Positions 8,967 to 17,735 are shown, counted from the stretch's first letter. The stretch is DNA of 64,000 nt from Acidianus hospitalis (GCA_046533895.1 JAWDOK010000002.1:124001-188000), one strand, 5' to 3'. Notes: generated by a model from the letters alone, not told the origin. Made by a program: numbers and translations.

Positions 8967-9308
8967 TCAACCTTTTTGAAGATACTTCTTAACAAGTTCT
9001 ACAATTTTCTCTAGAATTTCTTGGCCATAATTCTTGCTATCAGATGCCAAAATACTTCTTACTTCATCTACTGTAGTTGGGCATATACTGGCTATGACAG
9101 CACGTACTTCTTCTTTTTCCACTATTTGAGCTAATTCTTCCATAAGTTTATTAGCATCCTCGTCACTACATTTAGTTATTGAATTAAGATATTCATATGT
9201 TCTTTGTAAGATACTCGAGTTATTGCCATTCCTGATTAGTTCATATACATACTTCTTAGCTACTGAATATGGAATATAATGCTCCTCCTCTATAATAACT
9301 GAGGACAA
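8967..9308 (-). CDS. rpoF: DNA-directed RNA polymerase subunit F (Rpo4/Rpb4-like)
   Basis: 113 residues, helical, with SSVIIEEEHYIPYSVAKKYVYELI and an HRDC-like C-terminal helical bundle (EVRAVIASICPTTVDEVRSILA). Rpo4 pairs with Rpo7 in the stalk that contacts TFE and nascent RNA. It sits between rpl21e and DUF655 with a 6-nt gap to rpl21e, the standard archaeal order. Confidence 0.93.
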   Translation of the reverse strand: MSSVIIEEEHYIPYSVAKKYVYELIRNGNNSSILQRTYEYLNSITKCSDEDANKLMEELAQIVEKEEVRAVIASICPTTVDEVRSILASDSKNYGQEILEKIVELVKKYLQKG

Positions 9309-9314
9309 TCTACC

Positions 9315-9614
9315 TCACTGCTTAAATAATCTAAGATGCTCTGGTCTCACAATTATCAATTTTTCCTTGTTACCAACGCGTAATTTTAGCTCGTAAGCTC
9401 TACCTCTCTTACCTACAACCTCTGCAACTCTCCCTTGAAACCTTCTATGCGGCATTCCATTATGGATTGCAGAATTTATTTTAATAATTACCTTATCTCC
9501 AGGCTTATAATCATACATTAATGAACTTAAGGATGGGATTGCCCCTCTTTCTCTAGGAGATTTCTTCAAAAGATTTCTCGACCTGGTTCTGTTACCCTTA
9601 GAGTGAGATACCAT
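9315..9614 (-). CDS. rpl21e: 50S ribosomal protein L21e
   Basis: 99 residues from ATG 9614: MVSHSKGNRTRSRNLLKKSP is the canonical L21e N-terminus. The frame is open 30 codons further upstream, but those residues do not fit the family and the region is where the promoter should be. Key core segment YKPGDKVIIKINSAIHNGMPH. First gene of the L21e, RpoF, DUF655, KsgA string. Confidence 0.94.
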   Translation of the reverse strand: MVSHSKGNRTRSRNLLKKSPRERGAIPSLSSLMYDYKPGDKVIIKINSAIHNGMPHRRFQGRVAEVVGKRGRAYELKLRVGNKEKLIIVRPEHLRLFKQ

Positions 9615-9833
9615 AATCTTACCCAAAATAGCATAAACATACCTATAATTAAATTTTTGGTCAGCCTTATAAGCAAAGAGTCTCGAATGCTTGAAAACAT
9701 GCAAAAGGACAAAATTATGTGCATATAATATGTATCAATATTTAATTTATGAAATAAATATTAAAAATTTAAGAAGAAAGAAGATTAAATTAAACACTAA
9801 TTAGCTTCTTAGATACCTTCTATAAAGATTATG

Positions 9834-9848
9834 GAAAAACATTTAAGT
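9834..9848 (+). promoter_or_regulatory. Putative BRE/TATA of tRNA-Leu(UAA)
   Basis: GGAAAAACATTTAAG ends about 25 nt before the first base of the tRNA at 9874, the spacing expected for a crenarchaeal BRE plus TATA element. Assigned by position and base composition only. Confidence 0.45.
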
Positions 9849-9873
9849 TGTACATTCTAATTTCTACTTACGT

Positions 9874-9979
<106 letters not shown>

Positions 9980-10159
9980 TGTTTATTTTCGTTAATATTG
10001 ATTATTTATATGGCTTGATGCATTATACATTTTTAACTAAAATGAAGTCATAATTAACTAATACTGCAAATAATAAACAATACAATTTTAATACTTCTTA
10101 TTAATATTATATAAAAAATTAATACTTTATTTCATTTTTTAATTATATTAGTTTAACTT

Positions 10160-10219
10160 TAATCAGCGCTGGCTGAGAGTCCCAATCATTTTTCATTGGT
10201 CGGGACTCTCATCATAATA
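10160..10219 (-). ncRNA. C/D-box sRNA directly downstream of tRNA-Leu(CAG)
   Basis: On the minus strand, six bases after the tRNA 3' end, box C ATGATGA (10215-10209) is followed by guide GAGTCCCGACCA, a D'-like ATGA, spacer AAA, a C'-like ATGATTG, a second guide ending CTCAGCCAGCG and a perfect box D CTGA (10166-10163). The two guides contain AGAGTCCC and GGGACTCT, so the region can also fold as a 9-bp hairpin. Internal boxes are degenerate, terminal boxes perfect. Co-transcription with the tRNA is likely. Confidence 0.6.
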
Positions 10220-10221
10220 AG

Positions 10222-10306
10222 TGCGGGGAGCGGGATTTGAACCCGCGAAGGCCTTCGCCAGTAGGGCCTGAGCCTACCCCCTTCGTCCTGGCTCGGGCAT
10301 CCCCGC
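10222..10306 (-). tRNA. tRNA-Leu (anticodon CAG)
   Basis: 85 nt: acceptor GCGGGGA/TCCCCGC with discriminator A, anticodon arm GTAGG-CTCAGGC-CCTAC without intron, long variable arm TGGCGAAGGCCTTCG, T arm GCGGG-TTCAAAT-CCCGC. It lies four bases downstream of tRNA-Ser and six bases upstream of the sRNA box C, so all three probably derive from one precursor. Confidence 0.95.
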
Positions 10307-10310
10307 AATA

Positions 10311-10419
<109 letters not shown>

Positions 10420-10449
10420 AATATAAAATTAGAAATTAAGGCTTAAAAA

Positions 10450-11364
10450 TCAAGCTGGAACATATATTGGATTCTCTTCCGTCGATACTCTTTTTTCATT
10501 TGCAAGGTATTGCCTTATATCTTTTGGCATGTTAAATATCATTGAATGAGTTTCTCCATCATAAAATCTAAGCTCACCTTCTATCCTGTCTTTAATTCTC
10601 TTGTTAACTTGCTCTTTAGTTAAAGATATTGGATTTACATAGTCTGAGGCGTAGACAAACCCCCATAATCCGTCAAACGCCGGAACATAAACTATTGATG
10701 CAGACACTAGCTTAAACACTTGCCTAAGCGTATTGAAAATTGTTGAGAAAACGCATAAAGAGAATGATGGAGAAGTTGCTTGGGTTACCATTGCTCCTCC
10801 TTTGTTTAATCTTGATTTTATCTTTTCGTAAAATTCCTTTGTATATAACTTATATGAAGTATTACCCTTTATGGGATCCGTCAAATCTAGAATTATTGCA
10901 TCATAACTTTCGGTAGTTTTCTCAATATAATCCTTTGCGTCCGATATTATAATTCTACTTCTTTTATCATCAAAAGACCCTCTATGCCATTCGGTTAAGT
11001 ATTGTTTAGCAAAATCTATAACCGCTTGATCTATATCTACCATTGTAGCCTTTTTGACGGTCTTATGCTTTAATACTTCCCTAAGTGTTGCTCCTTCTCC
11101 TCCGCCTAGAATTAACACATTTTCTGGATTTTCAACACTAAGCATAAGTGGATGAACTAAAGTTTCATGATATATGTACTCGTCAGCTACACTAGACTGA
11201 ATCTTACCATCTATTATTAATACCTTGCCAAATCTTGCAAGCTCTGCTACCATGACTCTTTGATATTGCGTCTTTAAATCAACAATTACTCTATTTATTA
11301 AATGCCCGTGAAATTCACAAGGACTTTGCCACTCTAAATGCCAACTCCAGCCAAACTGGCTCAT
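10450..11364 (-). CDS. speE: Polyamine aminopropyltransferase (spermidine synthase family)
   Basis: 304 residues. Motifs: VLILGGGEGATLREVLKH (decarboxy-SAM site), MVDIDQAVIDFAKQYL, and YDAIILDLTDP (catalytic Asp region). It transfers aminopropyl groups to diamines or agmatine to make the long polyamines of thermophiles; the exact acceptor cannot be read from sequence. It starts one base after the L37e stop, so it is part of the lsm, rpl37e, speE operon. Confidence 0.92.
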   Translation of the reverse strand: MSQFGWSWHLEWQSPCEFHGHLINRVIVDLKTQYQRVMVAELARFGKVLIIDGKIQSSVADEYIYHETLVHPLMLSVENPENVLILGGGEGATLREVLKHKTVKKATMVDIDQAVIDFAKQYLTEWHRGSFDDKRSRIIISDAKDYIEKTTESYDAIILDLTDPIKGNTSYKLYTKEFYEKIKSRLNKGGAMVTQATSPSFSLCVFSTIFNTLRQVFKLVSASIVYVPAFDGLWGFVYASDYVNPISLTKEQVNKRIKDRIEGELRFYDGETHSMIFNMPKDIRQYLANEKRVSTEENPIYVPA

Positions 11365-11556
<192 letters not shown>

Positions 11557-11562
11557 TCACAC

Positions 11563-11793
11563 TTATGCTTGTTGTATTGGGGATATAAGAATTACATTAT
11601 CTCCTCTAATTACTATAGTACCAATCTTCTTTCCGCTACCATCACTTTGTATTTCCTCGGAATCTGATAGTACCAAGTTCATATGTTGGTCATAGCTTTT
11701 TAATAGTCCTCTTACCTCTTTGTTTCCTTTTAATTTAACTAATACTAAGCTACCTAATGATTCTGCAAGCACCTTATGTGCGGTTTCTGCCAA
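11563..11793 (-). CDS. Lsm/Sm-like archaeal protein (SmAP1 type)
   Basis: 76 residues consisting of one Sm fold: Sm1 VLVKLKGNKEVRGLLKSYDQHMNLVLSD and Sm2 IVIRGDNVILISP. It would form a heptameric RNA-binding ring. It is the first gene of the lsm, rpl37e, speE operon and is distinct from the longer SmAP3-like gene at 19890. Confidence 0.93.
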   Translation of the reverse strand: MAETAHKVLAESLGSLVLVKLKGNKEVRGLLKSYDQHMNLVLSDSEEIQSDGSGKKIGTIVIRGDNVILISPIQQA

Positions 11794-11857
11794 AATATCA
11801 CCTTAAATGATTTTGAAGCAAAAGGAGTTTAAAATCTATCTTTCACGAAGAAGGAAG

Positions 11858-11946
11858 TCCCGCCGCGGGGAATTGAACCCCGGACCACCCGGTAACTGCC
11901 CCCTATCTACAGCCGGGCGCTCTAAACCGGGCTGAGCTACGGCGGG
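11858..11946 (-). tRNA. tRNA-Tyr (anticodon GUA) with a 13-nt intron
   Basis: Acceptor CCCGCCG/CGGCGGG with discriminator A; D arm GCTCAG...GAGC; anticodon arm CCCGG-CTGTAGA-CCGGG after removing a 13-nt insertion after position 37; T arm CGGGG-TTCAATT-CCCCG. The C1-G72 pair is typical of archaeal tRNA-Tyr. Confidence 0.93.
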
Positions 11947-12144
11947 TCTTCGATTTATGTTTTTACTTTAAGGATTAAAAAAGTTATTTTAATGAAAGCT
12001 TAATCGTTTTACCCATTTTTTCTTACACGCTTATAGGCCTTTCTCTAAATAAGTATTGTTGTAATTTTTCCCCTTTACATCACATTTGAAGTTAAAATTT
12101 TACGAGTCACAATCCTTGATACGAGACGATAAAATGTGGGAAAG

Positions 12145-12350
12145 TAACGTCGTTATAAATTCGGCGACTATATCTTGAGGGAAAGAAAAGGTCGGTATTA
12201 TGTTTACAAATTAGAGAATGTGAAAGGTGAGGTGAAAGAGCGTTACGTCTGCCCCTTAACTGACGTAGCCGAAACTTACGAAAAATTGAAATTAGGATTG
12301 GGAGTGTGAGGGTATCCCTACAATGGGCCCGCTGGGATTTGAACCCAGGA
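12145..12350 (+). pseudogene. Eroded SSV-type integrase N-terminal fragment (int(N)) at tRNA-Val
   Basis: Frame 12148-12309 reads RRYKFGDYILRERKGRYY then VYKLENVKGEVKERYV and ends KLKLGLGV-stop. It resembles the first ~60 residues of SSV-family tyrosine recombinases. An in-frame TAA (12145) removes the start and a TGA (12307) plus a one-base shift separates it from the GFEP-coding tRNA region that normally follows. SSV integrases are split on integration, leaving int(N) beside the intact tRNA; no int(C) or element body is seen here. The rest of 11947-12323 holds no gene that I can see. Confidence 0.8.
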
Positions 12351-12398
12351 TTTCTGCCTCGTAAGGGCAGCGTCCTAACCAGGCTAGACTACGGGCCC
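12324..12398 (-). tRNA. tRNA-Val (anticodon UAC)
   Basis: 75 nt: acceptor GGGCCCG/CGGGCCC, discriminator A; anticodon arm CTGCC-CTTACGA-GGCAG; T arm CTGGG-TTCAAAT-CCCAG. No intron. Its 3' half served as the attachment site of a lost SSV-like element, judging from the adjacent int(N) remnant. Confidence 0.96.
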
Positions 12399-12441
12399 AT
12401 TTTTTATTTTGGCTTAACGCTCTTTAAAGTTTTTCCTCGTA

Positions 12442-12888
12442 TTAAAGAAGCGTATACAAGAGTATAGCAACTTCTGCTTCTGGTCCTAGATCCCCTGATA
12501 ATTTAGGAATTTTTACATAATTACCTAAAGATTGTTCTATTTTTGTAAATCCGCTCTCTATACCAGAGAATACTATTAATATTTGATTCGAATCTTTTTT
12601 ATTTCTTATATCTTCAATATTTATTTCGTCTCTGGCACTAGAAGATACTAAATACACTGAACTGGGTTTTAATAATTCTATCGAATCTTTCAAATCGGGT
12701 AAAATTAAAAGGGATTTATTAAGTTTAAAGGCTAATTTTCCTACTTCTGGAATTCCTACTTGTGCTGCAGTGCCACTAACTTTAGTTACAACTAATTTCT
12801 CCACGCCAAGATTAAAAACTATTTTTGCAAAGTCTATTAATCTTTGCGAACTCGTAATATTATGTAAACCAACTATAATATTCTTCAC
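12442..12888 (-). CDS. Small SPOUT-like archaeal protein (COG4080-like), function unknown
   Basis: 148 residues. A Rossmann-like start (NIIVGLHNITSSQRLIDFAK) and a C-terminal segment GDLGPEAEVAILLY resembling a SPOUT knot suggest the archaeal family variously labelled SpoU-like or RecB-family nuclease. I see no nuclease motif. It overlaps the C5-methyltransferase gene by 29 nt, last in the MBF1, HflX, TFE, methylase string. Function should be treated as unknown. Confidence 0.6.
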   Translation of the reverse strand: MKNIIVGLHNITSSQRLIDFAKIVFNLGVEKLVVTKVSGTAAQVGIPEVGKLAFKLNKSLLILPDLKDSIELLKPSSVYLVSSSARDEINIEDIRNKKDSNQILIVFSGIESGFTKIEQSLGNYVKIPKLSGDLGPEAEVAILLYTLL

Positions 12889-13867
12889 GTATTTTCACCT
12901 TAATATATGATGCAATAGCAGTTGATAAGGCTACTGGAACTGCTTCGCCTATTTGATTATACTGTTCATCTTTACTTCCTATAAAGACATGATCGTCCGG
13001 ATAGCTCATTAATCTAGCTTGTTCTCTTACTGTTAAGAATCTATCATGATAAGGATGAATAAATCTTGAATTTCCTAAAACTGTGGGTGCTAAATCAAAA
13101 GGATCTAGCCTAATATAAAGCGGAATTTCTTTCTTACTTCCCCTATACATTGTTAAATAGTCGCCAAAGCCTAATTTACTTATTTTTAGCATCTTTTTCT
13201 CAGAAATCTCATGAATCTCATTATTAGGAACGTCTGTTCTCCCATCTAAATCTGATATCGCGTCATGAACTGTAACTTTTTTAGTCAATCTTGGTGGGTT
13301 TATTCTTATGTTAGAGATAAACACTCTTAACCTTCTAGAGGGATTACCGTAATCTTCTGCCCTTAGAAAATTAAAATAAATTTGATTATATCCTATTTTT
13401 GAAAATTCAAGCTCTAACGCATCTTTTAATTCCTTGGTCTCAACTATTGCAGGAACGTTTTCCATTACGAAAATTTTAGGTTTTAATTCTCCTACAAGTC
13501 TTATAAATTCTAGTGTTAAAGAACCCCTTTCATCTAAGTATAATCTATCTACCGGATTTTTTAGTCTAGATGGATTAGCCGCAGTAAATCCTTCGCATGG
13601 AGGACTTCCTATTAAAATGTCTGGACTTGAACCTAAAATGTCTATTATTTCTTCTCCAGTAACATTTCTTATATCTTCTTCTAGAACAACTGTCGAAGGA
13701 AAATTCTGAGCATATGCCCTAGCTGCTGCATGATTTATATCTATAGCCAAGGCTATATTAAATCCTTGATTTTTAAACCCTAAAGAGAATCCTCCTGCTC
13801 CAGAAAATAAGTCAACTACTTTTAGCTCCAAGTTTAGTCTCTTTATCAATCTCTTCTTGTAACTCAT
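12860..13867 (-). CDS. DNA (cytosine-5) methyltransferase
   Basis: 335 residues. Motif I VVDLFSGAGGFSLGF, motif IV GSPPCEGFT with the catalytic Cys (usual form PPCQxFS), motif VI MENVP, motif VIII-like NPSRRLRVF and motif X QIGEAVPVALS. No restriction endonuclease lies beside it; its neighbours are TFE and HflX. It overlaps tfe by 56 nt from ATG 13867; a TTG at 13831 just before ELKVVDLF is an alternative start with less overlap. Confidence 0.87.
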   Translation of the reverse strand: MSYKKRLIKRLNLELKVVDLFSGAGGFSLGFKNQGFNIALAIDINHAAARAYAQNFPSTVVLEEDIRNVTGEEIIDILGSSPDILIGSPPCEGFTAANPSRLKNPVDRLYLDERGSLTLEFIRLVGELKPKIFVMENVPAIVETKELKDALELEFSKIGYNQIYFNFLRAEDYGNPSRRLRVFISNIRINPPRLTKKVTVHDAISDLDGRTDVPNNEIHEISEKKMLKISKLGFGDYLTMYRGSKKEIPLYIRLDPFDLAPTVLGNSRFIHPYHDRFLTVREQARLMSYPDDHVFIGSKDEQYNQIGEAVPVALSTAIASYIKVKIREEYYSWFT

Positions 13868-14348
13868 TAATTTTTTTCTCTAATACCTGTCTTACTTTGC
13901 TGGAATCATAATATATTAATTGAGATCCGCATTTTGGGCATTTAAACTCGTTTTCAAACGCTTCATCAAAGGTATATTTACTTTTATCTTCTGGACACAT
14001 ATAAAATTCATTATTAGATTCATACTCTAATCTTGCCTTTAATTTTTCTAAAATTTCTCTTTTTCTGTTTAATAGTATTTCATTAATTTGCTCAGTATTA
14101 ACTTTCCAATAGTATATATACCAGCCTGTATCCTTATCTCTACTTTTACGATAACTAACAAGCCCTTGATCTGCTAATGCATAGAGCTTTTTTCTTATCT
14201 CATTAACTTTTATACCCAGCTCATTAGCTATTTCATCATCGGTCATTTCAGTCTTTTTATTTAAGAGAAATTCTAACAGTTCTGTATATTCTTCTCCTAA
14301 TAAGCTCTTAGCTAAATTTAGTATAAGCTCATCTACGTTACTAGTCAA
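13812..14348 (-). CDS. tfe: Transcription initiation factor TFE, alpha subunit
   Basis: 178 residues. Winged helix (DDEIANELGIKVNEIRKKLYALADQGLVSYRK), then a zinc ribbon with CPEDKSKYTF and CPKCGSQL, then a short helical tail. It stabilises open promoter complexes together with TBP, TFB and the Rpo4/7 stalk. Located between hflX and the C5 methylase on the same strand. Confidence 0.95.
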   Translation of the reverse strand: MTSNVDELILNLAKSLLGEEYTELLEFLLNKKTEMTDDEIANELGIKVNEIRKKLYALADQGLVSYRKSRDKDTGWYIYYWKVNTEQINEILLNRKREILEKLKARLEYESNNEFYMCPEDKSKYTFDEAFENEFKCPKCGSQLIYYDSSKVRQVLEKKINELQEEIDKETKLGAKSS

Positions 14349-14397
14349 TTGTACTCGCCTACTATATATTATTCTTCTAGACGTTTTTATAGATTAC

Positions 14398-15492
14398 CTA
14401 TGTAATTTCTCTTTTTTCCTGATTATAATACATTAATAAACTTTCTGCTATTTTTATTTTTAAATTAGACAGATTATACAAAGTTTTAGCAGAAAACGGA
14501 ATTATGCCAATAATGGGAGAATATATTTCGTTACTAATTTTATATATTAAGTCTGAGCGCCTATCTATCTCTTCATAAGGTATTTTATCTGTTTTATTTG
14601 CCACTATTAGTATAGGTTTTCCAGAGATTCCTAATTCTCTTAAAGTTGAAAATGAAGACTTTAGCATTTCAAGAATTAATGTATCTTCAAGTGATATGTC
14701 TACTACTAGAAGTATAATATCTGCGTATTTAATTTCTGATAGAGTAACAAAGAATGCTTCAATAATTTGGGGAGGAATTCCTCTAATAAAACCTACAGTA
14801 TCAACTAGCATTATCTTTTGCCCGTTTATAGAGATTTTAAATCTTTTAGGGGCAGTAGTTGTAAACATTGAGGAATCCACTTTCTGGTGGAGACCAGTTA
14901 GTATATTAAATATTGAAGTCTTTCCGGCGTTTGTGTAACCAGTAATAGCTACAGTTGGTATACCGTTACTTTCATGTTGCTTTACTTGAGATTCCCTCAA
15001 TTCCTTTATATGCATTAGTTCTTTTGAGATTTTTGCAATTTTTCTATGATAAAGTCTAAGTATTGACTCTACTCCATAAACTCCTGCTCCTAATAGACCT
15101 TGTTGCTCAGATATCTTATGCTTTTTATAAACATCTTTAATTATAGGTAATTCATACTTTAATTTAGCGAGCTCAATTTGTAACTGAGCTTCCTTTGATC
15201 CGGCATGTAAAGCAAAAATTTCCAATAGTAATAAAAGTTTATCTAAAATTTTCATCTTTCCTCCTAATTCTTTATTTAAATTGATAAAATGTCTAGGCTT
15301 TAAGAGATCAAATACTATTATAGCATCAATATTCTCGTTTTTTAGTTTATTTAACTTATCTTCTTGAATATAATATGATGGATTGGGCTTTTTTGGAAGT
15401 TTATATATACTAACAATTTCATATCCTGCAGTTTCAGACAATGTCTTAGCTTCATCCAGATACTCATCTGATGAAAACAGAATTGCTTTCAT
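14398..15492 (-). CDS. hflX: HflX-family ribosome-associated GTPase
   Basis: 364 residues. An HflX N-terminal nucleotide-binding domain and linker helices (QLQIELAKLKYELP) precede a G domain with GYTNAGKTS, DTVGFIRGIPPQIIEAF and NKTD. Archaeal HflX binds the large ribosomal subunit; Sulfolobus homologues have been studied structurally. It overlaps the MBF1 gene by 4 nt. Confidence 0.94.
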   Translation of the reverse strand: MKAILFSSDEYLDEAKTLSETAGYEIVSIYKLPKKPNPSYYIQEDKLNKLKNENIDAIIVFDLLKPRHFINLNKELGGKMKILDKLLLLLEIFALHAGSKEAQLQIELAKLKYELPIIKDVYKKHKISEQQGLLGAGVYGVESILRLYHRKIAKISKELMHIKELRESQVKQHESNGIPTVAITGYTNAGKTSIFNILTGLHQKVDSSMFTTTAPKRFKISINGQKIMLVDTVGFIRGIPPQIIEAFFVTLSEIKYADIILLVVDISLEDTLILEMLKSSFSTLRELGISGKPILIVANKTDKIPYEEIDRRSDLIYKISNEIYSPIIGIIPFSAKTLYNLSNLKIKIAESLLMYYNQEKREIT

Positions 15493-15989
15493 TTCTTTTC
15501 CCTTATATTTACTATATCTCCTAAAGTAAGTTCAAAGCTCTTCTCTCCTCTCTGTGTTTCCTCGTTTGACACTGTATACAGTAATTTCACTGATAATATC
15601 TTTTCTAATTCCTTTGCTTGCTCTATTGTAGGCTTTAATTTGCCTTGTTCAAATCTCTTTATTATATTTTCAGAAACTTTCATTTTATCTGCCAATTGTT
15701 TAGTAGTAAGGCCTAAATGCTCTCTTGCACTTTTAATTACTTTATAGTAATCATCAACTACTTCAACTTCTATTTCTGGTTTTTTATTATTGATATTTTG
15801 ACTCTGTTGCTTTATTATCTGCGCTTTTTTAGGTTTTTCTTCATAAATTTTAGCAGATTTTTTAATCTTTGAATAACATACTTCACAAACGGTTATTATG
15901 CTACCCTCGTAGACTACCGTAAAACCTTTTCCACGTATTGGCATGCCGCACATTTCACAGTATTTTTGGGGTTGTTTCTGAATACTCAC
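15489..15989 (-). CDS. mbf1: Multiprotein bridging factor 1 homologue (zinc ribbon + HTH)
   Basis: 166 residues. Four-Cys zinc ribbon CEMCGMPIRGKGFTVVYEG...CEVC, a lysine-rich linker, and a Cro/XRE helix-turn-helix (AREHLGLTTKQLADKMKVSENIIKRFEQGK). Archaeal MBF1 binds the small ribosomal subunit. Divergent from PAN with ~60 bp between them. Confidence 0.92.
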   Translation of the reverse strand: MSIQKQPQKYCEMCGMPIRGKGFTVVYEGSIITVCEVCYSKIKKSAKIYEEKPKKAQIIKQQSQNINNKKPEIEVEVVDDYYKVIKSAREHLGLTTKQLADKMKVSENIIKRFEQGKLKPTIEQAKELEKILSVKLLYTVSNEETQRGEKSFELTLGDIVNIREKK

Positions 15990-16050
15990 AAGTAATAAAT
16001 AGTGGCAAACATTTTTAGTCTATCTCATTAAGAAATGATATGGGTTAAGC

Positions 16051-17223
16051 TTGTCTGGAGAAATAGATGTTTCTAGAGATAATAACGAGGATTATGAGCA
16101 AATAATTAAGTTGCTTGAGGAAAAGATTAATGCGTTACAAGCTGAAACTGAAAGTCTAAGAAAGGAATTAAATTACTATAAATCTGAACTAGAGAAATTA
16201 TTAAGTCCTCCTCTAATAGAAGCTGTAGTACTTGATATTTTAGATGATGGAAAAGTAGTAGTTAGAAGTACATCCGGGCCAAATTTGATAGTTACAGTAA
16301 GTAGCGATATAGATATTAAAAGTCTTAAAATTGGACAGTCAGTAGCACTAAATCAAAGAGGTTCTGCTATAGTAAAAATCTTACCAGAAAGGGAAGACCC
16401 ATTTGTAAAATCAATGGAGATATTAGAGAAACCTAATGTAAGATACGAGGATATAGGAGGTTTATCTCAACAAATTCAAGAACTTAGGGAAGTAATAGAA
16501 CTGCCTTTAAAGAATCCAGAAATATTTAAGGAATTAGGAATTCAACCTCCTAAAGGTGTTCTTCTATATGGACCTCCAGGTACAGGAAAAACTATGCTGG
16601 CTAAAGCTGTAGCGACAGAGAGTAATGCAACTTTTATTCATGTAGTTGCTTCAGAATTTGCTCAGAAGTTTGTAGGTGAAGGAGCAAGAGTTGTAAGAGA
16701 AGTCTTTGAGTTAGCTAGGAAAAAGGCCCCTTCAATAGTGTTTATAGATGAAATAGATGCAATAGGTGCAAAAAGAATAGACCTAGGAACTAGCGGAGAA
16801 AGAGAAGTACAAAGAACTTTAATGCAATTACTTGCAGAGCTAGATGGATTTCAGCCCTTAGATAATGTAAAGATAATAGGAGCTACAAACAGGATAGATA
16901 TTTTAGACCCAGCATTATTAAGACCGGGTAGATTTGATAGAATAATAGAAATTCCATTACCAGATTTTAATGGTAGGAAAGAAATTTTCAGAATCTATAT
17001 CTCAAAAATGAAAGTTAGTAGAGATGTCGATATTAACATATTAGCTAAGCTTACTGAAGGATTTAGCGGTGCTGATATTAAAAATGTATGTACTGAAGCT
17101 GGATACTTGGCAATAAGAGAGAATAAAAGAATCATAGAAATGAACCATTTTATAGAGGCCATAAATAAAGTAAAATCTAAAAGAAAGGAAGAATTTAAAG
17201 GAAGAGAAGAGAAATACACATGA
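16051..17223 (+). CDS. pan: Proteasome-activating nucleotidase PAN
   Basis: 390 residues from a TTG start. N-terminal coiled coil (IIKLLEEKINALQAETES), OB domain, then AAA+ ATPase with Walker A GPPGTGKT, Walker B IVFIDEIDAI and second region RPGRFDR. It unfolds substrates and opens the alpha ring. The C-terminus ends KYT: the penultimate Tyr of the HbYX docking motif is present but the hydrophobic residue is Lys. It forms an operon with a PUA protein and a PAC2-type chaperone. Confidence 0.96.
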   Translation: MSGEIDVSRDNNEDYEQIIKLLEEKINALQAETESLRKELNYYKSELEKLLSPPLIEAVVLDILDDGKVVVRSTSGPNLIVTVSSDIDIKSLKIGQSVALNQRGSAIVKILPEREDPFVKSMEILEKPNVRYEDIGGLSQQIQELREVIELPLKNPEIFKELGIQPPKGVLLYGPPGTGKTMLAKAVATESNATFIHVVASEFAQKFVGEGARVVREVFELARKKAPSIVFIDEIDAIGAKRIDLGTSGEREVQRTLMQLLAELDGFQPLDNVKIIGATNRIDILDPALLRPGRFDRIIEIPLPDFNGRKEIFRIYISKMKVSRDVDINILAKLTEGFSGADIKNVCTEAGYLAIRENKRIIEMNHFIEAINKVKSKRKEEFKGREEKYT

Positions 17224-17735
17224 AAGAATTTGTAACCTATCCAGAAAAGGTATCTGAGTTCGATTTTTTTTATTTAAAGAATATATTTGCATATCAGTTC
17301 GGTTATGATATTGCTGACTGTGTATTTGATAACTCAAATTCCTTTTTTATTCAAAGATCTATAAATACTAATAGAATAAGAAATATCCTGATAGATAATA
17401 ATTTATTTTTAGTTTTAAGAGCTCAAGACAATTTATTCTCGCTGACTTTAGATTCTGCCAAAAAGATTAAAATGTGTTCTAAACCCCCTAGATTTAGAGT
17501 AATAATTCCATATGACATTGCAAAAATTGTAAGATATTCTGGAAACGTTTTTGCAAAACATGTAATTGAAGTAGATAAGAGTCTAAGAGCTGGAGACCAA
17601 GTTATAGTAGTAGATAGCGACGATAATATAGTAGCTGTGGGTAGATTAAAGTTATCAGCAGAGGAGATAATCGAATATAAAAGAGGAGTGGCTGTAATTG
17701 TAAAGGAGAGGAATAAAAATGAAGGTAATCCTTAA
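17220..17735 (+). CDS. PUA-domain protein, likely the detached C-terminal part of archaeosine TGT
   Basis: 171 residues. Residues ~93-165 are a PUA domain (FRVIIPYDIAKIVRYSGNVF, AKHVIEVDKSLRAGDQVIVV, VGRLKLSAEEIIEYKRGVAV) that closely resembles the C-terminal PUA of archaeal tRNA-guanine transglycosylases. The N-terminal half is like the pre-PUA C2 region. The TGT gene 0.7 kb away lacks exactly this domain. Overlaps pan (4 nt) and the PAC2 gene (17 nt). Confidence 0.75.
   Translation: MKEFVTYPEKVSEFDFFYLKNIFAYQFGYDIADCVFDNSNSFFIQRSINTNRIRNILIDNNLFLVLRAQDNLFSLTLDSAKKIKMCSKPPRFRVIIPYDIAKIVRYSGNVFAKHVIEVDKSLRAGDQVIVVDSDDNIVAVGRLKLSAEEIIEYKRGVAVIVKERNKNEGNP

Noticed and set aside
9615..9704. 30-codon upstream extension of L21e
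   Set aside because: Does not match L21e; the canonical start MVSHSKGNRTRSRN is at 9614.
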